A program made the translations under genes and the position numbers. The notes beneath the pieces are model-generated. The model did no database searches and was not told the DNA's origin. It was given only the letters and a program-made list of their open reading frames with translations. Source: Tiliqua scincoides (taxonomy: Eukaryota > Chordata > Lepidosauria > Squamata > Scincidae). From it: a DNA stretch of 64,000 bases. Shown here in pieces: positions 41,881-53,800 of this stretch. The DNA is taken from positions 116,267,307-116,331,306 of the forward strand of contig NC_089822.1 of assembly GCF_035046505.1 (NCBI RefSeq), written 5' to 3'. Position 1 is the first letter of the stretch, and every line of letters starts with the position of its first letter.

Positions 41881-44800
41881 AGAGATAGGAATTGTATAGA
41901 AATTATGGGTTGGCTGGCTGTAGAATGGACCAGAAAATAGCAGTCAGAGAGGATATGGGAGGAGCTATTCAAGATGCTGACACCTCCACCCAGTCCTAAG
42001 AAGGTCAACCCAGACTTGCTCTGTCTCCAATAAGCTAATCAAATCTGTACAACATCCACCCAAGTTCCATTCGTGGCATTTTCACTGCAAGGGTTACTAC
42101 TCAGTTGTCTTCCAGTAAATTAAGGTGCCAAAGGCAGTATGGAGGGCTGAGCAGAGAGAAGTAGACAGAATTAAACCAGATTTACAGGTTTAAGACAGCA
42201 TCAGGAGCAGGAACCTGACAAATAATAGGAATTTGTCTTGGGGTAAGTCTTGTTCCTGGTGAAGGCAGGGGGCATTCCTCAGGAATGGGATTGTACCTCG
42301 CTGCTGCTGGAGGCAGGGCCAACAAAAAGGCGGGTGGAGCTCTACGAGCACAGGGATCCAGTCCCCAGACACTACTTGCTGAGCCGTGACAAAATCCTCA
42401 TGACTGGTTGCAAACTTGCATCACAATTGTACGCTGTTTGGAAAATTGCTTTGCACGTGAATGGGTATAATACCCCAGAAACAGAAGGCTTTGAACAAGG
42501 GAAACCCTAACTATCACCTAAGGGAAACCCTAACTACCCTATAGGAAACCCTAAATACCACCTTGCACCTATTTGTATCCAGCAGAAGGAGTGATCCCCT
42601 GAAGTGTGGTGGGCAGAATGCCCCCTGCCTCCACCAGGAACAAGACTTACCCCAGGTAAGGCAAATTCCTCTTTTCCCTCGTGGAGGCGGGGCGTTCCTC
42701 ACCAATGGGATTTACCCCTCGGAAGGGACAGTTAGATCACTTGCTCTCACACCTTCACTATCTTCTGGAGAACTTTCCTCCTGTAGGAAGCCTCGGTCAA
42801 GGCTGATAGACCTACCTTGTAGTGCTTAAAGAAGATGTGAGGCGATGACCATGTGGCATCTGAGAGTGATGTCACATGCCGTGAAATGCTGCCAAAATGG
42901 CTGCCACCTGACGGGAATGAGCCTGGAGGTTGGAAGCCAGCTGCCTCATACACTATTGGGATGCAAGCTCTAAGCCATTTAGCTAGAGTTACTAGGGACA
43001 CCATCCCGCCCATGGTAAGCTACAAATAGAGTATCCAACTTCCTGAATGGCAAGTGTGTTCGTATGGAACCTTAGGACTTTTCTGACATGTAGTGTGTGC
43101 CCAGCCTTTTCCCTTGGATGTTTAGGATTAGGGCAAAAGGATGGTAAAACTAGTTCTTGCTGTCAATGAAAAATTGAATTGACTTTGGGTAAGAAAAATG
43201 GATGTTATAGCTACTAGAAAGGCAGTTTTATATGACAGGACTTTGTGGGACTGTGGCCATAGGCTCAAAGGGAAGAAAGATGTTAGTACCCTGCTCAGAC
43301 CCCAATTTGGAAGCCTGTGAACAGGAAGTTTCAGCCCCCCCCCCCAGTGCCTTGGAGAGCAGCTACTTGTCCATGTAGCATACTAGTTCTAAGATCCTTG
43401 TCTAAGCCATCCTGGGGAAACTCCAAGATAACAAACACATCAGGTGAGGCGGGAGAGAAACACTTATCTCTCCCTAAAGGTTTTCCAGGTTAGGCACCAG
43501 TCCCTAAAGGTTTTCCAGGTGGCCCTATACACCTTTCCAGTTGATGAACAACTAGAGTAGGGGTGTCAAACATAAGGCCCAGGGGCTGGATGCGGCCCAC
43601 GGAAGCTTTTTATCTGGCCCTCAGAGGCTGATCAGTGCTTAGATGTTACTGCTGTAAGGGCAGTCCACATGAAAATTGGCTCTCCCATATCTTGAATAAT
43701 GACATCACTTTCTGCCTAATGACATCACTTCTGGCCCTCAACAGGCATCATGAATGCTTCTGTGGCCCTTGGTATGAAACTAGTTTGACACCCCTGAACT
43801 AGAGGATAACCTGGTCTTTTATAACCCTATCCAAGAAGCACAGTTGGTACAATTCTAACCTTTCAACTTCCACACTGTTAATTGGAATTTGTGTGGTTGT
43901 GGGTGTTGTAAAGGGCCTTGCAAGAGTAGATCTGGCCAGACTGGAATCTCCCAAGTTTCCTGTGTTAATATAATTCTGTATTAACAAGTCTGGGTACCAT
44001 GGCCATCTTAGCCACCAGAACAACTTCTGCCTTGCACCAACAAATTCAGCACAACACTTGAGCCAGAAGGGGAATGGGAGGGAACGCATTTAGGAGCCCC
44101 TGAGTCCAAGGGCTTCAATAGTGCATCTATCAATTGGATGCCTACATTGGGCCTAGATGACCAGCTGATGACAGGACACCATATTCCTAACAAGTGGACC
44201 AGCATCATGATGTCTGCCCATTCAGCTCTGAAAATCTGGAAGATTGTGTCTGTGATCCTCTGCCATCTCTGTACTGACAGAAAAGCACGGAAAATTTGGG
44301 TATTGAAAAGTACTTTCAGGTGTTCCGGTATCTGGGTGGGAACCAGTGAACCGTTTGACTGAATTATCACAAAACCATGAGCTTGCAGGCAGAGTACCAT
44401 CTGGTGAGTGTTGAGCTCTGCTTGCTCCCTGGATGACAGCTTTATTAAAAAGTTATCCAGATAAGGAAAAAGAAACAGTCCCCTCTGCCTGAGATTTGCC
44501 AATACTACCACTAAAACTTTTGTGAATCCCCTTGGGGAGGTCATTGGGAAAGTCATGGTACTGAAAGCGCAAGGATTTGTAGCAGGACCTAAGTTAACTT
44601 CTGTGATTTTGCAAAATAAGTTCAACCACTAGATCTAGGATACCATGCATCTCTCCGTTCCGTTTCGGTACTAAAAAGAACACCAAGAAAGAGAGAGAGG
44701 GAACTGCCTCTATTGCCCCAAATGTGAAGCAGATGATATATGGCTGCTAGCATAGCTGCATGTTTGTTTGCATCCCCTGATTTTGGGATCTGCCAGAACC

Positions 44801-47800
44801 TGTCCTTTTGTTTCCTTACAAATTCCAAGGAATAGCCTTTGGAGATGGGTCTCCAGGAACCACGCATCCAATGTTGTGTTGTACCAGGATTGCATGTAAT
44901 CCTGAACCCTGGGTGAAGAACCCCTGGTGTGGCATCATGCCGACTTGTCTTTAGCTCTATTCCCTGCGTTGGAAGAATGGGAATGCTGGAACATTCTGTG
45001 AAAGTTCCAAAATTTGTGCCACTTGGGTTTGAATCTGGATGGCTCTCTATTCCTTCCTGCAAGACAATTGGGGCGAAAGCACTGGTTGGAGTTAGTCTTC
45101 CCTGTCTTGGAGGCTGCGGTAAGCGATTTGCGTTTGTCCTTGTTTCAAAAAGAACAAGATCTAATGCTTGTCCAAATAACTTAGATCTGGAGAATGGAGT
45201 CCCCAGTGATCTACTTTGAGATTGCATAGCCACAAGTTTTTCTGGTCACCACATTGGAGGTGATAGCTCTAGAGCAGGAGAGTATCTAGCAAAGAATCAG
45301 CTGAGAAAGCAGCTGACAGGGATACCTTTCTAAAAGTGTCTTTGATTGACTTGGATAAGGTGGAGTTGTCTTTAACCAGTTCCTCCACCCAGAAATAGGT
45401 GGCTTAGGAGAGAACCTAACTGGTTGCTGAGGCTCACAGCCTGAAAAGACAGTGCTGCAACAGGTGCATCCACTGATGGAACCTTGTTTTATTTAAGATT
45501 TCCTTAGGAAAAGAGTAAAACTTACTCATGAGTTTGGTGTCTCACTAGCTATGCAGTGAGGAGGACCACTCTGTCTCCATAATTTTCGGATGGGTTCTGG
45601 AAAAAGGTATCTCTGTTGGGCTCAATGGATCCTGAGAAAAAGAGACTTTTTGGAGGAAGAAGTTAGAGCTGCAGCTCTGAACTCTCATTCTGAGGTTTTA
45701 AGGCTCAATGACCTCATAACCTTATCCAATATCCTGGAAAAAACTTCCCCTGGAAAAAGGTGGTTTCCTCACTACCCTCACCATTTGAAACAATGTAACC
45801 AGCCTCCTTAGACTTTTTTTGGTCCTTTTCTAAGGAATGGGCAACTGAATCTGAGGAAACAGATTTGCCTGAACATTGTGAAGGAGAGCTGGAAGGCAGT
45901 GGCATAGTGAGGTCATTTGACACCCATGGCCCATAAATTTTTTCACCCCATATGACATAATTTGTCAAGTGATGTCATGGCTGGAAGCTACATCAACAAG
46001 CAAATTAAAATAAATAATTATAAATAATTAAATTAAAGAAAGACGAATAATTAAACAAGGGGAAGCCAGCCCTGTTCCACCAAGTAATTTTCTCTGAAGC
46101 CTGCCACAACTCCCCCCCCCCCCACACACACAAAAAATCAGTGAGATTTTCAGCCTACCCAGTGCCCAGTTCACTTTAAGTTTTTATATTTAAACCATAT
46201 CACTATCAGGACCCACCTAACTTCACAAGTCTAAAGTCACCTTACCAGCTCAAGCCTCTGTTTTATTTTTTTGGGAAGGGGGACCTGCCTTCTGGAGCAA
46301 TTGTTGAGCTTCACATTCATCAGATTGGGACCATTCTGGTGGCCTCATATTCCCCTTTGCCTGGCCTGACCAGGCAAATTTTCCAAGGCACATTTGCTTA
46401 CTCGTGAGTAAACACCTACTCACAAGTAACTGAGTAGTTTCACTTTCCATAGGTTTCAATGCATTCATCAGCTTGGAGGGAGGGACTTCCTTCTCGCATT
46501 TTCTGGGGAGCTACGTTCATCGGATCAGGACCATTCTGGTGTCGTTGGATTCCTCTCAGCCTGCCCTTTCTGATGGACTAAAGCATGTTTGCCTACTCAT
46601 GAGTAAACAAGCGATATGGCTCAGTTTCTCTTTCAATACAATACCACATAGAACAGCCGAAGAATAATAATCTGGCTGTCCACTGAACCATTTATAAGGG
46701 AAAACCAGAGGCTGGGCGAAAACAGCAGGAAAAATACACCTCTTACTGCGTTACTCACTGCATATGAGGAAGACATTGAGGTAAAAAATGGCGCCTGTTG
46801 AGGTAAAGAACAGAGCCGATGCTTGTGAGCATTGAGCAAGCTCTGGGCATGCTAATGGAGAATCCTGCCTGGTTGCCCCTGAACACTGCAATAGTGCCGG
46901 GTCAATCAAGGAGTCTGCCACTGTTCTCCAAACCTGCCACCACTTCAGAGAGGCGCAGACCAGGTGGTGCCAGCCCAAATAGCAAGTTCCTTCTCAGCGG
47001 GAAAAGCTAGCACAAGTGCCACCTTCCCAAAGGTGAAAAAGTGGCAGTTAATTCTCATGCAGTTGAATATAGCTGGGACCTCAACCATGTCTGTGAGCCG
47101 ATAACAAACCTTTCTCTCCAAAACTCAACTAACTCAATCTCGTTAAGGAGGGTAGTTGAGACAGGCTGAAGAGAACAATTTCCCTTTAACTTTTGAAATA
47201 GCTGAGGAGGAGCTCCAAAGGAGATGACTGAACTCCAGCAAGGCAGGGATGGTCTGGGGGCTGGATCCCTGTGCTCGTGGAGCTCCATCCGCCTTTTCAT
47301 TGGCCCTGCCTCCAGCAGCTGCAAGGGACAATCCCATTGGTGAGGAATGCTCCCGCCTCCACCAGGGAACACCCAATCGTAGCTTGCAGTCTACACTTTA
47401 GTTTTCACTCATTATACTTCAGTGTTTTTTCCAAATTGTAAACCACTTTGAACATTTTACTGGAAAGGCAAAATAAAACTATTTGACATACCCAGACAGA
47501 CAACAACTGTGATCCCACTGATCCAAGCATAGCCCATTAACCATATATTTCAGCAAGCAAAAGCAGCAGGTTGGTTAAGTACTGCCATGCATAGTTGGTG
47601 AGGTGAGCTTTGATAGTTGAAAGTCATGTTGGTCTGTTTTAACTCATTCACTAACTCTTAGGCTCTGCTTGGCATTTGGGCTAAACCGCTCTCATCTCAC
47701 CGTAGGATGTTGTTCCGGGACTTGTGGGATGGTGGTAGGTTATGATTTGTCTCGATGTTTCCTATAAAGCCACAAAAAGAGAACTACTCAATGGAGAAAT

Positions 47801-50800
47801 TCACCGTCTGTGCCGCAGAACTGTGAACTGTTGAGATAGGGCAGGTGAAAGGAGCCTGATAATGTTGGCTATTCTAACCACCCTTTACACTGTTCCTCAT
47901 CAGTTATGGGCAGTTGCGGACAAAATACTGGGAAGTCTGGGCTCAGCCTGGTCATCAACAGGAGGCTGCAAGCAAGTTGCTATTTTTCAACCTTCCTTCT
48001 GTAAATGCAGAAAAAGCAGTCCTATTCCAGGTTTGTGGCAAGGACCCAATATAATGAAACAAAATGCACACCAGCCAGAACTGGGGCTCTCAAAGGCAGT
48101 ACAGGTATAACCTACTTATCCATGGATTTTTTCACCAGTGGTTTTATCGCAAAGGGCCCGTTAAATTAAAGGGGAAAAGTCATTTAATAATAGTGTCGTT
48201 TATGTGAGAGAGGGCAGCCAGCTGACAATCCATCAATCATTCTCTCTCCAGGCACTCAGAACAACTTCACTCGAGAGCAAGCAACCCCCCCCTTCCCCTG
48301 AGCATGTGAGAGAAAAATAATCACTTTGCATTGGTGAAGGGAGGGGTCGCTGTCTAGGAGTGAAGCCTTTCTAAGTGCCTGGAGAGAGATTGATTAATGG
48401 ATTGTCTGCCTAATGAATTTGCCTTACATCACGAATGCAAGCAAGGCTATTTTTAAATCACCTAACTAAGGGACACTGTTTTTCAAACGGATTTGCTTTA
48501 ATGCAATTTTTGCCACCCACTGAGTTCTGAGAACAGAACCCTTGCGAATAAGGAGACTCAACCTGTAGCTTCAATGCACTGGGAGCAAAACTCAGATTAG
48601 GCTCATGCCAGATGGAAGCAGAAGAACTAGGGCCAAATGAACTCCCAAACAAAACATTCCACAGATGCTAGAAAATAACAGTCCCCCACACAACCCAAGC
48701 ATCAGTCACATTGAACAGGGGTGCCCAAACCCCAGCCCAGGGGCCACTTGCTGCCCTTGGGGACTCCTTATTTAGCCCCCAGGTAGCCCCCAGTCTCCAA
48801 TGAGCCTCTGGTCCTCCGGAGACTTGCTGGAGCCTGCATTGGCCCGATGCAACTGTTCTCAGCATGAGAGCAACTGTTCAACCTCTCATGTGAGCTGTGG
48901 GATTAGGACTCCATTCACTGCCTGCTGTTTCACATCTGCGATGCAGCAGCAGCAGCAGCAAAGGAAAGGCTGACTCTGCTTTGTACAAGGCCTTTTATAG
49001 GCCCTGAGCTATTGCAAGACCTTCATTCATTCATTCAAGTTCCATTTCTAATATATTCATTTATGTAAATTTATTCAAAATTGAAATATAAATTCTTTTG
49101 TTCCTGGACTCTGAGACACAGTGAGAGATGATGTGGCCCTGCTGCCAAAAAGTTCGGACACCCCTGACATAGAATAATGGGAGCATAAGGTAGATGACAA
49201 ACATGAAGTCCAACATTCCCACGTGAAAGGCAGGGATCTCTGCCCGGCTCGGGTGCCCTGCCTGGGACTGACCAGTCACCCATCGCCCATTCCCCGGCGA
49301 GCTGGGGCACCACACCTCTGGCCGAGGCAGGAGGCACCAAAGCTGGGCCAGGCTTGCATGGCCCCAGCTCCACTCCTCCATGGCTTGGAGGGGCAGCCAT
49401 AGCTCCACTGCGGGCTCTGCTCAGTGGGTCGTATGTACTCTGGCTGCGGCCCACCCGCACCTGACTCCAGGAGCCTGCAGGTTGGGCTGCCCCAGCCACG
49501 TTGCTGTGTTCACAGCAGGTGCGGGCCTCCACTTGAAGCAGCCCTGAGCCTTTGCCACCCTCAGCAGATGCAGGGGTTATAGCAGGCCAATCCCTGCTGC
49601 TGCTGCAAGTGCCTGCCCGCAGCAGCCCTGAGGGTTTGCCTCCCTCAGTGGATGCTGGGGCTGTGGCAGGCTTTGCCCCCCTCTGTGGATGTCAGGGCTA
49701 CAGTGGGCCTTTCCTTGCTGCTGCTGTGAGTGCTCACCCGCAGCAGCCTTGAGGCCATGCCTCCTTCGGTGGACACTAGGGCTAGGGCAGGCCTCTCCCT
49801 GCTGTTGCTGTGAACACCCACCTGGGGCACTGGATGCCTGGTGCCTCCATCTCCAGATAAGTCAGGGGATCCCTGACACTCTCATTTTGAAAACCCAGGA
49901 CACTATGAGAGCTCGCCAGCTCCCGCCACTCTTTATGCCATGATACCACCAATCAAACCCTGAGAACTCTAAACACAACAGCCTTTCATGGTTCCCTATG
50001 GAGTTTGCAAAGTACGGTGGGCCTTTGGTATCAGCAGGGGATCTGTTCCAGGACCTCCTGCGGATACCAAACTCCATGGATAATGAAACCTGCAATGAGG
50101 CCCATGTGGCACCACAATTGCTTACCCTCCAGAGTTGCATGTAGCCTCCCAGCCTCCTCAATGTGACTGGCACTTCCAGTTCATGCTGGTAAACTGTAAG
50201 TGCCTTCCAGTCATATCTGGGAAACTTTGTGAGGCATGGGAACACTTCCCATACCTCAGAACATCTCCAGATGCTACTGGGAGGCACTTCTGGTCATGTC
50301 TGGGAGGTCCTGTGGGCTTGGCATCTGCAGATATTAAATCCGCAGATGCTGAGCCTGTAGATAAGGAGGACCCACTCCCGCATACATACAAGATTCTCCC
50401 AGTTTTCGTTTAGCAGATGATCCCCTCCAATCTGCGCAGATCAGCACACTGTGAAAAGAGAATATGAGCAGTGTTACCTTTGAGGGCCACACGATTACGC
50501 CGGATGGCCATGATGGCATTATCCACATCCTCTTCATCTGCTGCCGAGCCTATCAAGACTTCCTCAAAGTCCACTGGCACACAGGCATGCCTGGGGTAGA
50601 GAAGAACAGAAAAAAACAGGTCCAGGGAAGTCAGACAGCCCTAGCTTAAGGAGTGGGCTTATTCAGGTAGTAAATGGCAGGTAGGTAGAGTAATTAAATA
50701 ATCTTTTATGCACAATTTGGAAAGGGGAGAGAGTTTATACCTGAACAGTTCTTTGACGTGAAGCATGAGCTCAGGCCCAATGCCATCTCCAGGAATCATT

Positions 50801-53800
50801 GTCACTGTGTGGCGCCCTCCATATTTGGCAGGTGGAGGCTGTAGGAAAAAGCAGTAGCATCAGGACATGAGAACACAATTCAACAATACAACACCCCCGT
50901 CGTAGGCCACACTCTTCCTCAGAAGTCCAAGAAGATTGTGCTCTCAGCCACCACCCATTCCTGTCATGCTCATCTAGGCCAGTAATTTTCAGTCTATCTA
51001 ACCTTTTCCACATTGAGCTGTATATGTGGAAAAAACAATGAGAAAATTTTCTTCTCTCTTCTCGCTCACAGTAATACTACAACTTGGGGTCATCCGATGA
51101 AACTGATAAGAAATAGATTCAAGAAAAACAGAAAAAAGTATTTCTTCAGACATCACATGCTTAGCAGAAGAATTCACAACCTTAAGATAACAGCGATGGA
51201 CACAGCTTTCAGTGGAAACTGAAGGGGATATGACAAACTTATGGAGAAAGAGAGGTCTACCACTGGCTGTTAGTCTTGATACAAAAATGGAATCTCCTTG
51301 ATCACAGGCAATGGATCTGCGAGTGAGTGTCTGCAGAGCTGGGAAAGGTTATTGCTTGTGTGCTTCCTGGGAGCATCTGGCTGACCAGTGGTCTAATTCA
51401 GAAGAGATATTTTTATGTTCATATGATCCAAGACTGAATCTATGTAAAGTTCTACCACTGTGTTCTGGTCCTATAGTCTCACAACACAATCTTATGCATA
51501 AGTAACTCCCACTGTATTCAGTGGGGCTTACTCTTAGGAAAGCTTTCTAGGATTGCAGCCTTAGGGCCCAATCCTATCCTTTTCCTCCCCCACTGATACA
51601 GTTGTGCTACTAGAGAGCGAACTGCATCTTTGAAGAGAGCGCAGTCCTGGAGGTCTCCTCTGGGTAAGGAAACCTTTGAGAATCCAAAGGGAACCTTTGT
51701 TTTCTTATGTGGGGTTTAGTCTCAAAATGGGTCTATTCAGACCTGTGCCAGCAATTTCACTGTTGCATGTCTGAGTGGGCCCAGGAAGGCAAATCGAAGC
51801 CTGAAAGAAGGATATCAACGGAACCACTATCACCCCTTCCAGCCCTCATTCTGCCTAATTCCCCTCCAGTCCTCCCGTTGCATGCCCCATTCCAGCTGCT
51901 TTCTGTCTCCCTCTTGCCCCAAGTACTGACTTACCAGTGCCAGGGGATGCAATGGACACACTACCAACAGTGGGTCACTTTGTAACCACCCTAAAGTATC
52001 TTATGCCACCAAAACATGTGGAGGCGTAAGGCCTATATAGGATTGAGCTGCCTGAGTCATACCTATTCTTCTTCCCTCTCTTTAGTGGGAAAATTTTTTA
52101 CAGAAGTAACAGAATATGTCCCCTCCAGTTACTGTTCAGACTGGCCCTCTTGCAGCCTTCTGAATACTAGATAGGTGAAGTAAGGAATCTCTGCTTATTT
52201 TCTGTATAACTTCAAGATTAACATTGCTGAAACACAAAAACTACTTACAATTATCTGTTGCTGCAGGTGATGTGAATAGGAACACATATTGGGCAGAAAA
52301 GGAAAGAAAAAGAAGAAGGGTGTTTCAGGCAGTACACTGTAACAGACACAGCCTTAATCAAAATGACACATCGATCATTTTATCCAGTATTTTAACCCGA
52401 TGCTCTTAACCAGTGCCCGATGCTCTTCTGTAACAGGGGTCCTTCACAGGAAGCCACTTACTACTGGAAGTTGCAGAGTTTGGCTTCCAGAATGCTATAC
52501 CACTCAAAATTTATAAGATCCCCAGCTTTCATATGAGACATCAAAAAGGACCACAATTCTAACCCTTGTAATTGTGAAGATCAGCTTTAATAAAAAGTGA
52601 AGCCAGAGGATACTAAAGACTCCAAGACCACAGCAAGTCTGGGAAGGACGTCCAGTGTCTAAAAGTACAATAGCAGGTACACTTGAAATTTCATACATTG
52701 ATTGTTTTCATCATTCCACAAACAACAAGACAGGTCAGGATTATTATTCCAATCTGACAGAGACCTCTCGATATGGCAGAAACTATTAGTGTGATCCTAA
52801 CCAAGCAAAAATGGTTCTGGAACACAATTTTGTAAAAAAAACTCTGTCTACTGGATTTTATCCCCACACCTCGGCTGTTCAATCCATGCAAGGAAGAAAG
52901 CCGGTCACATTCAAGTTCAGAGAAACTGCACTGTTTTGGTAGTCTGGAGCAGGGGTGCTCAAACTTTCAACTTTAGGGATGCTGGACCTTTAACAAGTGT
53001 ACAGAAGAGAGAATTTCAGCAGGTGCAGCTTGTCATCTGTGGGATGACAAGTTGCACCTGCTGCAATTCTCTCTTCTATACACTTGTTAAAGGTCCAGCA
53101 TCCCTAAAGTTGAAAGTTTGAGCACCCCTGGTCTGGAGGAATGAGACACTCACTCACTCCCTAGGCCATCCAAGACAGTTGATAAGGAATTGCAAGGACA
53201 GGAGTAGCTTCCCCACAGCATCTCTTTGGGATAAAGGATAGAAAATACAAGTTTACAAACCGAAGTCACGTTCCTGCAGTTGATATCTGTTAGAGCCTGC
53301 ATCTGTAAGGAAGATGGAAAAACAAGGAAGTGGAATTTAAGAATCCAGGAGCCATAGATTCTTTTGAGAAATTAATGGGACATGACAATGTGCGTGGTGG
53401 TGGTGGTGGTGGGGAGGCTAAACAGGTCTCAAATTCTCACTTGGCCCCAGAAAAGTGTAGGTTAAACCTAACTTTTTATTACAGCCAAAGTGGACCAATA
53501 ACCATTCAAAAGATTATTAGTTTACTGACCAGTCAGGTACCAAGGAACCATTTAAAGCAGTGGTTCACAGAGCAGTGGGACTCAGCAGTGGGACCCAAAA
53601 ATTGTTGGGTCGCAAAACCGACAGATTAGGGCAGGGGTGCTCAATAGGTGGATCACGATCTACTGGTAGATCGCGAGGCAAAATGAGTAGATCGCAGAGT
53701 GCCAACCCCCCCTTCAGATGCCTCTGGGAGGAAACGCCGGGAGTAAGGCCCACTGTACTCAATGGGGCTTACTCCCAGGTAAGTGTGGCTAGGATTGCAG

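Noticed and set aside
41813-41886. CRISPR-like or regulatory array
   Set aside because: A plain compound dinucleotide microsatellite.
49071-49532. 153-codon minus-strand ORF upstream of the minisatellite
   Set aside because: Low-complexity GC-rich composition, overlaps a hAT end, and no recognisable domain or splice context.
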